A DNA stretch of 14,191 nt from Nitrospirota bacterium (GTDB lineage Bacteria; Nitrospirota; Thermodesulfovibrionia; Thermodesulfovibrionales; JdFR-88). The stretch lies in contig JAJYJB010000067.1 of assembly GCA_021789735.1 (NCBI GenBank), positions 1 to 14,191 on the forward strand, in the 5' to 3' direction. The notes beneath the pieces were generated by a model. It saw nothing but the letters and a program-made list of their open reading frames with translations. It was not told the DNA's origin and searched no databases. The stretch's first letter is position 1. Each line of letters begins with the position of its first letter. Made by a program: the position numbers and the translations under genes. Positions 6,538-13,181 of this stretch are shown piece after piece.

Positions 6538-7860
6538 ATGCTTGAAAACCTTGGCGAAAGACTTGAAGGAATATTTAAAAAGCTGAAGGGCAGGGGGCTT
6601 CTGAAGGAGCAGGACATAGAGCTTGCTCTGAAGGAAGTGAGGGTGGCCCTGCTTGAGGCGGACGTCAATTTCCGTGTGGTCAAGGACTTTATCGCATCGG
6701 TGAAGGAAAAGGCCACCGGCAAGGCCGTCCTTGAAAGCCTCACGCCTGGCCAGCAGGTGGTAAAGATCGTCCACGGCGAGATATGCCAGCTCCTTGGCGG
6801 CTCGGAGGACAAGATAAAGCTCGCGCCCAACCCGCCCACGGTAATAATGATGATAGGCCTCCAGGGCTCCGGAAAGACCACCACCTCTGCGAAGCTGGCC
6901 AGGATATTCAAAAAAGAGGGCAGAAGGCCCATGCTTGTGGCCGCGGACCTGCAAAGGCCTGCAGCCGTGGACCAGCTCATAACCCTTGGGAAACAGATAG
7001 ATATCCCGGTCCATTTTACCAGGGAAAAAATGACCCCAGCCGCCCTGGCCGCGGAGGCGCTTAAAAAAGCAAAGCTTGAAGCCAGGGACATAGTCATCAT
7101 CGATACCGCCGGCCGGCTGCACATAGACCAGGCCCTTATGGCGGAGCTCAAGGAGATAAAAAAGGATACCGCGCCCCACGAGACCCTGCTTGTGGCCGAT
7201 TCCATGACGGGGCAGGAAGCGGTCAATATCGCCAAGACCTTCAATGAAGAGATAGGGGTTGAGGGCGTAATACTTACCAAGATGGACGGAGACGCCAGGG
7301 GGGGCGCCGCCCTCTCGATAAAGGCGGTCACCGGCAAGCCCATCAAGTACATAGGCGTCGGTGAAAAACTGGACATGCTGGAGGCCTTTCACCCGGAAAG
7401 GGTCGCCTCAAGGGTGCTTGGCATGGGAGATGTGCTTTCTCTCATCGAGAAGGCCCAGAGCGCATACGACATGGCCGAGGCGGAAAAGATAGGCAAGAAG
7501 CTCATGTCAGAGTCCTTCACCTTCGAGGATCTGCGCGACCAGCTCAAAAAGGTCCGCAGCATGGGGCCCATCGAGAGTCTCCTCGGGATGATACCCGGCA
7601 TGGGCGCGAAGCTCAGGAACGTCAAGGTCGATGAGCGGGAGTTTATCAAGATAGAGGCGGTCATCAATTCCATGACACCGGCCGAGCGCAGGAACCATCA
7701 CCTGCTGAACGGAAGCAGGAGAAGACGCATAGCCATAGGAAGCGGAACCAATGTTTCCGATGTTAACCGCGTGGTCAAGCAATACGTTGAGATGAAAAAG
7801 ATGCTCAAGATGTTCAAGGGCGGCAAGGGCATCAGGCTCCCCAAGATCGCCGGATTTTAG
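6538..7860 (+). CDS. ffh: Signal recognition particle protein Ffh
   Basis: SRP54-type GTPase that binds 4.5S RNA and signal sequences of nascent membrane proteins and delivers them to FtsY; 440 aa, near the family length. The N domain helical bundle is about 1-95. The G domain has G1 GLQGSGKTT at 107-115, DLQRPAAVDQL, DTAGR at 189-193 and TKMDGDARGG at 247-256. The M domain (about 297-432) has SMGPIESLLGMIPGMG, ERRNHHLLNGSRRRRIA and SGTNVSDVNRVV for RNA binding. The C-terminus ends soon after GIRLPKIAGF, without the long Gly/Met tail of some homologues. It starts 4 nt after the TlpA-like gene with no strong ribosome site, suggesting translational coupling. The common rpsP-rimM-trmD neighbours are absent; the next genes converge on it. 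No 4.5S RNA gene was seen. Confidence 0.98.
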   Translation: MLENLGERLEGIFKKLKGRGLLKEQDIELALKEVRVALLEADVNFRVVKDFIASVKEKATGKAVLESLTPGQQVVKIVHGEICQLLGGSEDKIKLAPNPPTVIMMIGLQGSGKTTTSAKLARIFKKEGRRPMLVAADLQRPAAVDQLITLGKQIDIPVHFTREKMTPAALAAEALKKAKLEARDIVIIDTAGRLHIDQALMAELKEIKKDTAPHETLLVADSMTGQEAVNIAKTFNEEIGVEGVILTKMDGDARGGAALSIKAVTGKPIKYIGVGEKLDMLEAFHPERVASRVLGMGDVLSLIEKAQSAYDMAEAEKIGKKLMSESFTFEDLRDQLKKVRSMGPIESLLGMIPGMGAKLRNVKVDEREFIKIEAVINSMTPAERRNHHLLNGSRRRRIAIGSGTNVSDVNRVVKQYVEMKKMLKMFKGGKGIRLPKIAGF

Positions 7861-7942
7861 GCGCTTCCTGAAAAACAAAAACCTCCATTAAATCAACCGG
7901 TTTGCTTTTAAAGTTAAAGGGAAGGATTATCGTCTTTGCTGT

Positions 7943-7976
7943 CCTGGCCTTTTGCTTCCGGCAGGGGGCTTTTTTT
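7943..7976 (+). terminator. Possible terminator after ffh
   Basis: In the 154-nt gap between the convergent ffh and subunit-IV genes, the plus strand has an imperfect hairpin: CCTG(G)CC at 7943-7949, a 10-nt loop, then GGCAGG at 7960-7965. Seven T follow at 7970-7976. The bulge and the GGGC before the T run make it weak. On the minus strand a short AGAAAA/TTTTCT hairpin lies near 7984-7998. The rest of the gap shows no gene. Confidence 0.28.
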
Positions 7977-8014
7977 GGGGGAAGAAAATCCTTTTCTGGA
8001 AAGCGGTGTTTTGT

Positions 8015-8398
8015 CTATTGGCCGGTCAGCGCCGGAATGAGGGTGAGGACCGCAAGCGCGGTAAAAAGGATGATCGCTAACGCAAGGGCTTTTTTTCTGC
8101 CATTTTTCCCTCTGTCGATATATGGCATAACAATGAAGGAGAGCACGGCGAGGGACGGCAGCAAGGCGGCGCCAAAGACGGCCCATTTGCCGGGGAAGTA
8201 TCTGAGGAGCTGATAGACCCACAGGAAATACCATTCGGGCTTTGGCTGATAAGGGGCTGTCAGGTCTATGGCCGGGCCTACTCTGGGTGGATACAGGAGG
8301 GCCGTTGCGATTATGGTCTCGATGGCCAGGAGTGCGGCCAGCAGGACGTACTGCAGATAATAGGGGTAGAGCGCTTTTTTCTTTCCGTTCCGGTTCAT
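8015..8398 (-). CDS. Cytochrome b C-terminal subunit (subunit IV-like)
   Basis: A 127-aa membrane protein equivalent to the C-terminal part of cytochrome b (subunit IV/PetD of b6f). It supplies part of the quinol-oxidising (Qo) site. The hallmark PEWY lies at residues 54-57 in QPKPEWYFLWVYQLLRYFPG. Three hydrophobic segments (about 17-36, 72-94 and 103-124) match the three helices of subunit IV. The protein is shorter than plant PetD (~160 aa), mostly at the N-terminus. ATG 8398 overlaps the upstream cytochrome b stop by 4 nt (ATGA), indicating translational coupling. The frame stays open upstream of this ATG across the cytochrome b gene, but that extension is an out-of-frame shadow of a well-recognised protein. 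Last gene of the long minus-strand block; no cytochrome c gene follows. Confidence 0.9.
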   Translation of the reverse strand: MNRNGKKKALYPYYLQYVLLAALLAIETIIATALLYPPRVGPAIDLTAPYQPKPEWYFLWVYQLLRYFPGKWAVFGAALLPSLAVLSFIVMPYIDRGKNGRKKALALAIILFTALAVLTLIPALTGQ

Positions 8399-9045
8399 AG
8401 ACCGCCCGAGATGCCCTGTCTTTTTACCATATGGAAATGCGCCCAGAATACGAGCATCAGCCCGAAAGGTATCCATAGTACATGAAGGCTGTAAAACCGC
8501 ACGAGGGTCGCCCCGGCAACGTCCGGCCCGCCCCGCAAAAGCCTCTCGATAAGCGGCCCTGCGCCGGGAACGGTTCTTGACATGGATGTGCCCACCACCG
8601 TTGCCCAGTAGGCCTTCTGGTCCCACGGCAGCAGATAGCCGGTAAATCCAGACGCCATTACGAGGACAAACCCAACCGCCCCGGCCATCCAGTTGAGTTC
8701 CCTCGGGGGCCTGTAGGCCCTGTGGACGAAAACCCTGACGGCGTGGAGCAGTACAAATATTATGAGCAGGCTGGCGCTCCATTTGTGGATGCTCCTTATG
8801 CCCCATCCGAACCACACCTTGTTATTGAGGGCCTCAATGCTGGGATATGCCTCTTTGGCTGACGGCACATAATAGACGGACAGCAGGAGCCCGGTAATGA
8901 GCGATACCAGGAAGGCGGTAAACGCCATGCCCCCCAGGCAGTATGAGGCGTTTATTTTTTCAGGCAGGACCCTGGCCAGGAAATTTTTGTGGGGCTCTTT
9001 TATCCCGAACCACGAATCCAGGCGGTCTATAATGGCCTTTATCAT
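8395..9045 (-). CDS. Cytochrome b6-type subunit of Rieske/cyt b complex
   Basis: A 216-aa integral membrane di-heme protein, the N-terminal half of a split cytochrome b. It has four main hydrophobic segments (about 38-60, 88-108, 119-140 and 184-204). Heme ligands are H87/H101 (14 apart) and H188/H203 (15 apart); the 15-residue spacing is characteristic of b6 rather than bc1 cytochrome b. C36 in SYCLGG matches Cys35 of cytochrome b6, which covalently holds the additional heme c_i (c_n) near the Qi site. GYLLPWDQKAYWA and the ending VKRQGISGGL are also b6-like. It begins 6 nt after the Rieske gene and overlaps the subunit-IV gene by 4 nt. The complex would oxidise quinol and pump protons; its electron acceptor is not encoded here. 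Confidence 0.95.
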   Translation of the reverse strand: MIKAIIDRLDSWFGIKEPHKNFLARVLPEKINASYCLGGMAFTAFLVSLITGLLLSVYYVPSAKEAYPSIEALNNKVWFGWGIRSIHKWSASLLIIFVLLHAVRVFVHRAYRPPRELNWMAGAVGFVLVMASGFTGYLLPWDQKAYWATVVGTSMSRTVPGAGPLIERLLRGGPDVAGATLVRFYSLHVLWIPFGLMLVFWAHFHMVKRQGISGGL

Positions 9046-9051
9046 TCCCGG

Positions 9052-9483
9052 TCAGGCCCTTATGCCGATGTAGAAAAAACCGTTCTTGATAAAATGTGGC
9101 AGCCTTGTGAGCGGCTTTGGGGGCGGGCCGCCGATGACGCGCCCGGTCATATCGTATCTGCCGCCATGGCATGGGCACAGGAACTCGTTGTCGACAAAGT
9201 TCCAGTTGACGTAGCACCCCATGTGGGAGCATACGGGGGACAGCACGAAGAGGTCTTTGTCTTTTCTTACGATGAACGCCTTGTGAGTGAGCCCGCGGAA
9301 CGGGAATTTGACCTCTTTTACCCCTAACCGGGGAAGGTCGTCCTCATCGATTGTCTTTACGAAGAAAGTCTTTATATCCCCGCTGCCGTCCCTGTACAGG
9401 TAGGGCAGGGTAGCCAGGCAGCCCAGGCCCAGCGCGCCGTAAGCGGATTTGAGCAGCCATGACAAAAAATCTCTTCTTTGCAC
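9052..9483 (-). CDS. Rieske iron-sulfur protein
   Basis: A 143-aa [2Fe-2S] subunit of the quinol-oxidising complex, moving electrons from the Qo site of cytochrome b to a c-type acceptor. The N-terminus MQRRDFLSW is a twin-arginine (Tat) type signal leading into a hydrophobic anchor (about 12-30), so the cluster domain sits outside the inner membrane. Cluster box 1 is CSHMGC (C85, H87, disulfide C90) and box 2 is CPCHGG (C103, disulfide C105, H106). The usual Ser after HG is Gly here. The start is GTG 9483: an in-frame TAA lies 15 nt upstream and the Arg pair is needed for export. No strong Shine-Dalgarno is present; a purine-rich heptad tract lies upstream. First of three co-transcribed complex genes, 54 nt after ihfB. 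Confidence 0.95.
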   Translation of the reverse strand: MQRRDFLSWLLKSAYGALGLGCLATLPYLYRDGSGDIKTFFVKTIDEDDLPRLGVKEVKFPFRGLTHKAFIVRKDKDLFVLSPVCSHMGCYVNWNFVDNEFLCPCHGGRYDMTGRVIGGPPPKPLTRLPHFIKNGFFYIGIRA

Positions 9484-9491
9484 TCCGGATA

Positions 9492-9518
9492 CTTTTTACT
9501 TTTTTCTTTTTTCTTTTT
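9492..9518 (-). repeat. Heptanucleotide A-rich tract before the Rieske gene
   Basis: Four near-identical 7-nt units (plus strand CTTTTTA, CTTTTTT, CTTTTTT, then a 6-nt CTTTTT) fill most of the 54-nt gap between ihfB and the Rieske gene. On the coding strand this reads as AAAAAG/AAAAAAG repeats 9 nt before GTG 9483. It is low-complexity sequence and may act as an unstructured ribosome landing site. Confidence 0.6.
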
Positions 9519-9537
9519 GCACGTAAGGGCTTTTATC

Positions 9538-9861
9538 TTAAGAATGCCCCGCGGCCTGTCCGGCCGGACCGGGTCTTTCCGGCTCCCGGTTGAGCGATTC
9601 CTTAAGGGCCTTGCCCATCTTGAAATGCAGCGCCACCTTTTGCGGGACATCAACGCTTGCCCCGGTCTTTGGGTTTCTGGCACGGCGGGGCTTTCTCGCC
9701 CGGAGCCTGAAATTGCCGAACCCCCTTATCTCTATCTTGTCGCCCTTTGCAAGGGAATCCTTCATGCTGTCAAACACGGTGTCCACTATTATCTCCGTCT
9801 GCTTGAGGGTCAGGCCTTCCACCTTTGCCGCGACTTTTTCTATAAGTCCGGATTTAGTCAT
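9538..9861 (-). CDS. ihfB: HU/IHF family DNA-binding protein (IHF beta-like)
   Basis: A 107-aa nucleoid-associated DNA-bending protein. The fold is complete: N-terminal helices (SGLIEKVAAKVEGLTLKQ), the core GFGNF at 47-51, the DNA-contacting arm with RNPKTG at 62-67 whose Pro intercalates in DNA, and HFKMGKALKE at 79-88. The HFKxGK ending and IEIRGFGNF favour IHF beta over HU, but the distinction is not certain from one subunit. Residues from about 91 form a Pro/Gly/Ala tail longer than usual (family 90-95 aa). GGGAGG at 9872-9877 lies 10 nt before ATG 9861, overlapping the sppA stop; a nearer ATG in another frame gives only a tripeptide. Position after sppA matches the deltaproteobacterial order rpsA-sppA-ihfB. 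Confidence 0.93.
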   Translation of the reverse strand: MTKSGLIEKVAAKVEGLTLKQTEIIVDTVFDSMKDSLAKGDKIEIRGFGNFRLRARKPRRARNPKTGASVDVPQKVALHFKMGKALKESLNREPERPGPAGQAAGHS

Positions 9862-9871
9862 GATTTCATAA

Positions 9872-9877
9872 CCTCCC
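9872..9877 (-). promoter_or_regulatory. Shine-Dalgarno of ihfB
   Basis: GGGAGG on the minus strand overlaps the TAG stop of sppA and lies 10 nt before ATG 9861. Translation of ihfB is therefore probably linked to termination of sppA. Confidence 0.75.
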
Positions 9878-10719
9878 TATGGAGCAAATAGATAGCCTAT
9901 TTTAAAAGACGGATAGATATCGGAAAAGGAAGAAACCTTGGATTTAAAGAGCCCGATTATGCCCCTGCTTTTCCTCTTTTCCACAATGGTGGGCCTGCCC
10001 TTGATGCCGGCCATTGTCTTTGCCGCGTTGATGGCGTCCTCCAGATCGCCAAGCTGGTCAATAAGACCGAGCGCCTTGGCCTGCTGGCCGGTGAATATGC
10101 GCCCGTCGGCAAGCCGCCTGACCACATCCACGGGCATCTTTCTGCCGGCTGCAACGGCATTGATGAACTGCTCGTGAACATTGTCAAGCGCCCCCTGCAG
10201 GATGCGGCGCTGCTCAGGGGTCATGCTCTTGAAAAGAGAGCCGATGTCTTTGTTCTTGCCGCTTTTTATTATCTCCGTCTTCACGCCGATCTTGCTCAGG
10301 AGCCCCTGTACGTTGGGCACTTCCATTATGACACCGATGGAGCCGGTTATGGTGCCGGGGTCCGCGAATATCTTCGTTGCCGGCACTGAGATGTAAAACC
10401 CGCCCGAGGCGGCCATCGAGCCCATCGAGACGATGACGTCTTTTTTGGCAGTGACCTTTTTTACCTCTTCATATATCTCCTGGGAGGGGGCCACGCCGCC
10501 CCCGGGGCTGTCGACCCGCAGAACGATAGCCTTTATCGACGGGTCTTCGGAGAACTGCTTCAGCGAGGAAATTATATCGCCCGAACGGGTTATCGTGCCT
10601 TCGACCCTGATAAGGCCGATCTTTTCGCCGGCCTGCATCCTGGAGAAAAGCGATATGGCGGCGGCGATTATCAACAGCAGCAGCACCATGCCGGACAGAA
10701 CGAGGCAGACTTTTTTCAA
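9877..10719 (-). CDS. sppA: Signal peptide peptidase SppA
   Basis: Membrane-bound serine protease (S49 family) that degrades cleaved signal peptides; 280 aa, the short (36K-type) single-domain form. One N-terminal membrane helix (about 4-25) anchors a catalytic domain outside the cytoplasm. Motifs: VDSPGGG at 69-75, SMGSMAASGGFYI at 98-110 with the probable nucleophile S105, PGTITGSIGV at 121-130, and IKSGKNKDIGS at 151-161 with K157 in the place of the general base of B. subtilis SppA. Ser/Lys dyad intact. The start is TTG 10719: it gives the normal basic-plus-hydrophobic N-terminus, no other start codon lies between it and the in-frame rpsA stop 27 nt upstream, and AGGG is 7 nt before it. 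ATG at residue 11 would cut the membrane helix. Confidence 0.95.
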   Translation of the reverse strand: MKKVCLVLSGMVLLLLIIAAAISLFSRMQAGEKIGLIRVEGTITRSGDIISSLKQFSEDPSIKAIVLRVDSPGGGVAPSQEIYEEVKKVTAKKDVIVSMGSMAASGGFYISVPATKIFADPGTITGSIGVIMEVPNVQGLLSKIGVKTEIIKSGKNKDIGSLFKSMTPEQRRILQGALDNVHEQFINAVAAGRKMPVDVVRRLADGRIFTGQQAKALGLIDQLGDLEDAINAAKTMAGIKGRPTIVEKRKSRGIIGLFKSKVSSFSDIYPSFKIGYLFAP

Positions 10720-10746
10720 TTTTTTGCCCTGGTCCCCTTCACCGTT

Positions 10747-12330
10747 TTATCCTTCAGAGTGGTCCTGATGCGCCCTGACGTTCTTCATGCTCAGGCCGAT
10801 CTTGCGGTTTTCAAGATCGATCTTGATTATCCTGGCCCATATGACATCGCCTTCCTTGACGGTGTTTCCCTCGTCTTTCAGCGTTTCGGAGGAATAGACG
10901 AGGCCTTCTATCTCCCCCTGCATCTCCACGAATATGCCAAAGTCGGTAAGCCTGAGGACTTTGCACTCGACCTCATCGCCAAGATGGAGGCTCTGAGGTA
11001 TCTCCTCCAGCCACGGGTCGGGCTTCATCTGTTTGACGCCCAGAGCGATCCTCTCTTTTTCCGGTTCAACGGAAAGGACGACCGCGTCCAGCTTCTGGCC
11101 CTTTTTTATTATCTCCTGGGGATGCTTTATATGCTTGGTCCAGGACAGGTCAGAGATGTGGATAAGGCCGTCGACACCTTCTGGCAGCCCTATGAAGACA
11201 CCGAAATCGGTGACACTCTTTACCTTGCCGGAGACCGGCGTTCCGGGCGCGTAATTTTCCGCGACGAGCTGCCACGGGGAGGCTTTAAGCTGCTTCAGCG
11301 ACAGCGACAGCCGCCTTTCGTCCTTGTCCGCCTTGAGCACAAGCGCTTCCACCTCGTCCCCCACCTGGAGGTACTTGGAAGGGTGCTTGGGTTTTGGCGC
11401 CCAGTCCATCTCGGAGACGTGGACCAGGCCTTCGAGCCCTTCTTCAACCTTTATGAAGGCCCCGTAGTCCGTGATGCTTACGACCTTGCCGGTGACTTTG
11501 GTGCCGGCGGGGTATTTTTCATCTACATTGCCCCAGGGGTCCGGCATCTTCTGCTTGTACCCGAGGGTGACCTTTTCATTTTCGGGGTCGAACTTAAGGA
11601 TGAGGACCTCCGTCTCCTGGCCCACCTTGAGCATCTCGGAGGGATGAGAGATCCTTCCCCATGACATGTCCGATATGTGGAGGAGGCCATCTATGCCGCC
11701 AAGGTCTACGAACGCGCCGTAGTCGGTGATGTTCTTTACCACGCCCGTGAGCACGGCTCCCTCATGGAGGTGTTTAAGGGTCTCTGTTTTCTTTTTCTGC
11801 CTTTCCTCATCTATAAGGCTTTTACGGGAGACGACCAGGGTGGAGTGCTTGTTGTTGGTCTTGAGCACCTTGAACATCAGGGACTTGCCAATGAACGAGT
11901 CTATCTCGTTCACCCTTACTCCCGCATGCGAGCCTGGCAGGAAGGCCTTGAGCCCGTAAACGTCAACGAAAAGGCCCCCTTTGGTCTTGCCGGTTATGAC
12001 GCCCTCAACCGGCAGCTCTTTGCCCATCGCCTCCTCTATGCGCTCCCATGCCTTTATCCTGACCGCTTTCCTCCTGGAAAGCACCACCATGCCTTCCCTG
12101 TCGGAAAGCTGCTGTACATATACTTCCAGGACGTCGCCCGCCCGCATCTGTCCCATCTCCGACTCGGTGAATTCCTCCCTGGAAATGAAACCTTCGGACT
12201 TGTAACCTACGTCCACAACCATTCCGTTTTCCTTGACCGATAACACCTTTCCCTTTATCAGGGTGCCGGCTTCGATCTCGTGAAAACTTTGCTCATAAAG
12301 CTCTTGAAGTTCGTTTTCGTTCATATCCAC
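10747..12330 (-). CDS. rpsA: 30S ribosomal protein S1
   Basis: RNA-binding ribosomal protein that recruits mRNA to the 30S subunit; 527 aa with six S1 (OB-fold) repeats at about 21-88, 105-172, 189-258, 274-347, 359-434 and 448-519. Domains 3-5 are the most regular (TDYGAF/TDFGVF, GL.HIS/GLVHVS, HP), and 1 and 2 are divergent ribosome-binding types, as in E. coli S1 (557 aa). GTG 12330 is chosen because GGGAGG (12342-12347) lies 11 nt upstream; ATG 12324, two codons later, would be 17 nt away. The Shine-Dalgarno lies inside the last codons of ispH, whose stop is 5 nt before the GTG. The ispH-rpsA pair is a widely conserved association, in some Firmicutes even a fusion. E. coli S1 represses its own translation; whether this one does is not visible. 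Confidence 0.97.
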   Translation of the reverse strand: MDMNENELQELYEQSFHEIEAGTLIKGKVLSVKENGMVVDVGYKSEGFISREEFTESEMGQMRAGDVLEVYVQQLSDREGMVVLSRRKAVRIKAWERIEEAMGKELPVEGVITGKTKGGLFVDVYGLKAFLPGSHAGVRVNEIDSFIGKSLMFKVLKTNNKHSTLVVSRKSLIDEERQKKKTETLKHLHEGAVLTGVVKNITDYGAFVDLGGIDGLLHISDMSWGRISHPSEMLKVGQETEVLILKFDPENEKVTLGYKQKMPDPWGNVDEKYPAGTKVTGKVVSITDYGAFIKVEEGLEGLVHVSEMDWAPKPKHPSKYLQVGDEVEALVLKADKDERRLSLSLKQLKASPWQLVAENYAPGTPVSGKVKSVTDFGVFIGLPEGVDGLIHISDLSWTKHIKHPQEIIKKGQKLDAVVLSVEPEKERIALGVKQMKPDPWLEEIPQSLHLGDEVECKVLRLTDFGIFVEMQGEIEGLVYSSETLKDEGNTVKEGDVIWARIIKIDLENRKIGLSMKNVRAHQDHSEG

Positions 12331-12335
12331 TGTTT

Positions 12336-13181
12336 TTACGTCCTCCCGTATCCTTTTAAGACTTTGATGACTTCATCTATTATCCAATCCGGGGTGGAAG
12401 CCCCGGCTGTGAGTCCGACCCTGGTGGCCTTTTTGAACCACTTCTCCTCGAGCTCGCTTGCGGTCTCTATATGATGAGTGGCTACGGAGAGATTTTCGCA
12501 AAGCCTTGCAAGCTGAGTCGTGTTGGCGCTGTTCCTGCCGCCGACCACCAGCATGACGTCCACCCCCGTTGCCACTTCCTCCGTCTCCTTGAGCTTAAGG
12601 GCCGTCGAGCTGCATATCGTATTATAAACCTTAAGCTGCTTGGTCTGCTCAATCAGCCTGGAGACAAGTTTTTTGAGCTCTTCCACGGGTTGAGTGGTCT
12701 GCACTACCAGGCCGGCCCTGTTTTTTATTTCCTTGGGCAGGCCTTCCGATCCCTTTAGCACCCAGGCGTCTTTACCCGCGTAGCTCTTGAGGCCTATTAC
12801 TTCGGGGTGCTCGATATCACCAAGGATAACAACCTCGTAGCCCTCATCTTTAAGAAGTTTAGCATAACGCTGGGCTTTTTGGACATATGGGCAGGTCAGG
12901 TCCATAAGCTCGAAGCCCTCTTCTTCAAGCATGTTGCGGTCCTCAAGAGAAATGCCGTGTGTCCGAATGATGACCTTCTTCGCGCCGGCCCGCTTCAGTT
13001 CGGCGATACCATTGGCCACCCCTATGCCTTTTGCGGCCAGGGCGTCTATCACCTGAGGGTTGTGTATGATGGGGCCCAGTGTGAAGACGTTCTTCTCGGT
13101 ATGCGCCACTTCGAAGGCCTTGTTTATGGCCCTTTTCACACCGAAGCAAAAACCCGCGCTCTTTGCTACGGACAGTTTCAT
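12336..13181 (-). CDS. ispH: 4-hydroxy-3-methylbut-2-enyl diphosphate reductase
   Basis: Last enzyme of the MEP isoprenoid pathway, a cytoplasmic [4Fe-4S] protein reducing HMBPP to IPP and DMAPP; 281 aa, normal for the core enzyme. Three cluster cysteines are present: C12 in AGFCFGVKRAI, C97 in TCPYV and C190 in TICSSTALK. Substrate residues H40 (IIHNPQV), H75 (RTHGIS), H125 and catalytic-type E127 (EHPEV), the QTTQP loop and the GGRNSANT segment are all visible. No C-terminal S1 fusion: rpsA is a separate gene starting 5 nt after the stop. ATG 13181 has GGGAGG 11 nt upstream and overlaps the plsC stop by 4 nt (ATGA). It supplies precursors for quinones and the undecaprenyl carrier, fitting the quinol-oxidising complex downstream. 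Confidence 0.98.
   Translation of the reverse strand: MKLSVAKSAGFCFGVKRAINKAFEVAHTEKNVFTLGPIIHNPQVIDALAAKGIGVANGIAELKRAGAKKVIIRTHGISLEDRNMLEEEGFELMDLTCPYVQKAQRYAKLLKDEGYEVVILGDIEHPEVIGLKSYAGKDAWVLKGSEGLPKEIKNRAGLVVQTTQPVEELKKLVSRLIEQTKQLKVYNTICSSTALKLKETEEVATGVDVMLVVGGRNSANTTQLARLCENLSVATHHIETASELEEKWFKKATRVGLTAGASTPDWIIDEVIKVLKGYGRT
12342..12347 (-). promoter_or_regulatory. Shine-Dalgarno of rpsA
   Basis: GGGAGG on the minus strand within the last codons of ispH, 11 nt before GTG 12330. It supports that start over the ATG two codons downstream and suggests coupling to ispH translation. Confidence 0.7.

Noticed and set aside
6478..7392. Minus-strand open frames of about 300 aa opposite ffh
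   Set aside because: Shadows of ffh, whose G and M domain motifs are unambiguous on the plus strand.
7902..8213. Possible 103-aa plus-strand gene downstream of ffh
   Set aside because: Starts with TTG without a ribosome site and most of it is antisense to the subunit-IV-like gene with its PEWY motif.
8399..8815. N-terminal extension of the subunit-IV frame to 266 aa
   Set aside because: The extension overlaps the cytochrome b6 gene in another frame; the ATGA overlap at 8395-8398 gives a normal three-helix subunit IV.
10759..11664. 301-aa plus-strand open frame opposite rpsA
   Set aside because: Antisense to regular S1 repeats; apparent repeats in it only mirror the S1 domain periodicity.
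10747..12330. Unusual repeat array in the minus-strand block
   Set aside because: The periodicity is the six S1 domains of ribosomal protein S1, a normal feature.
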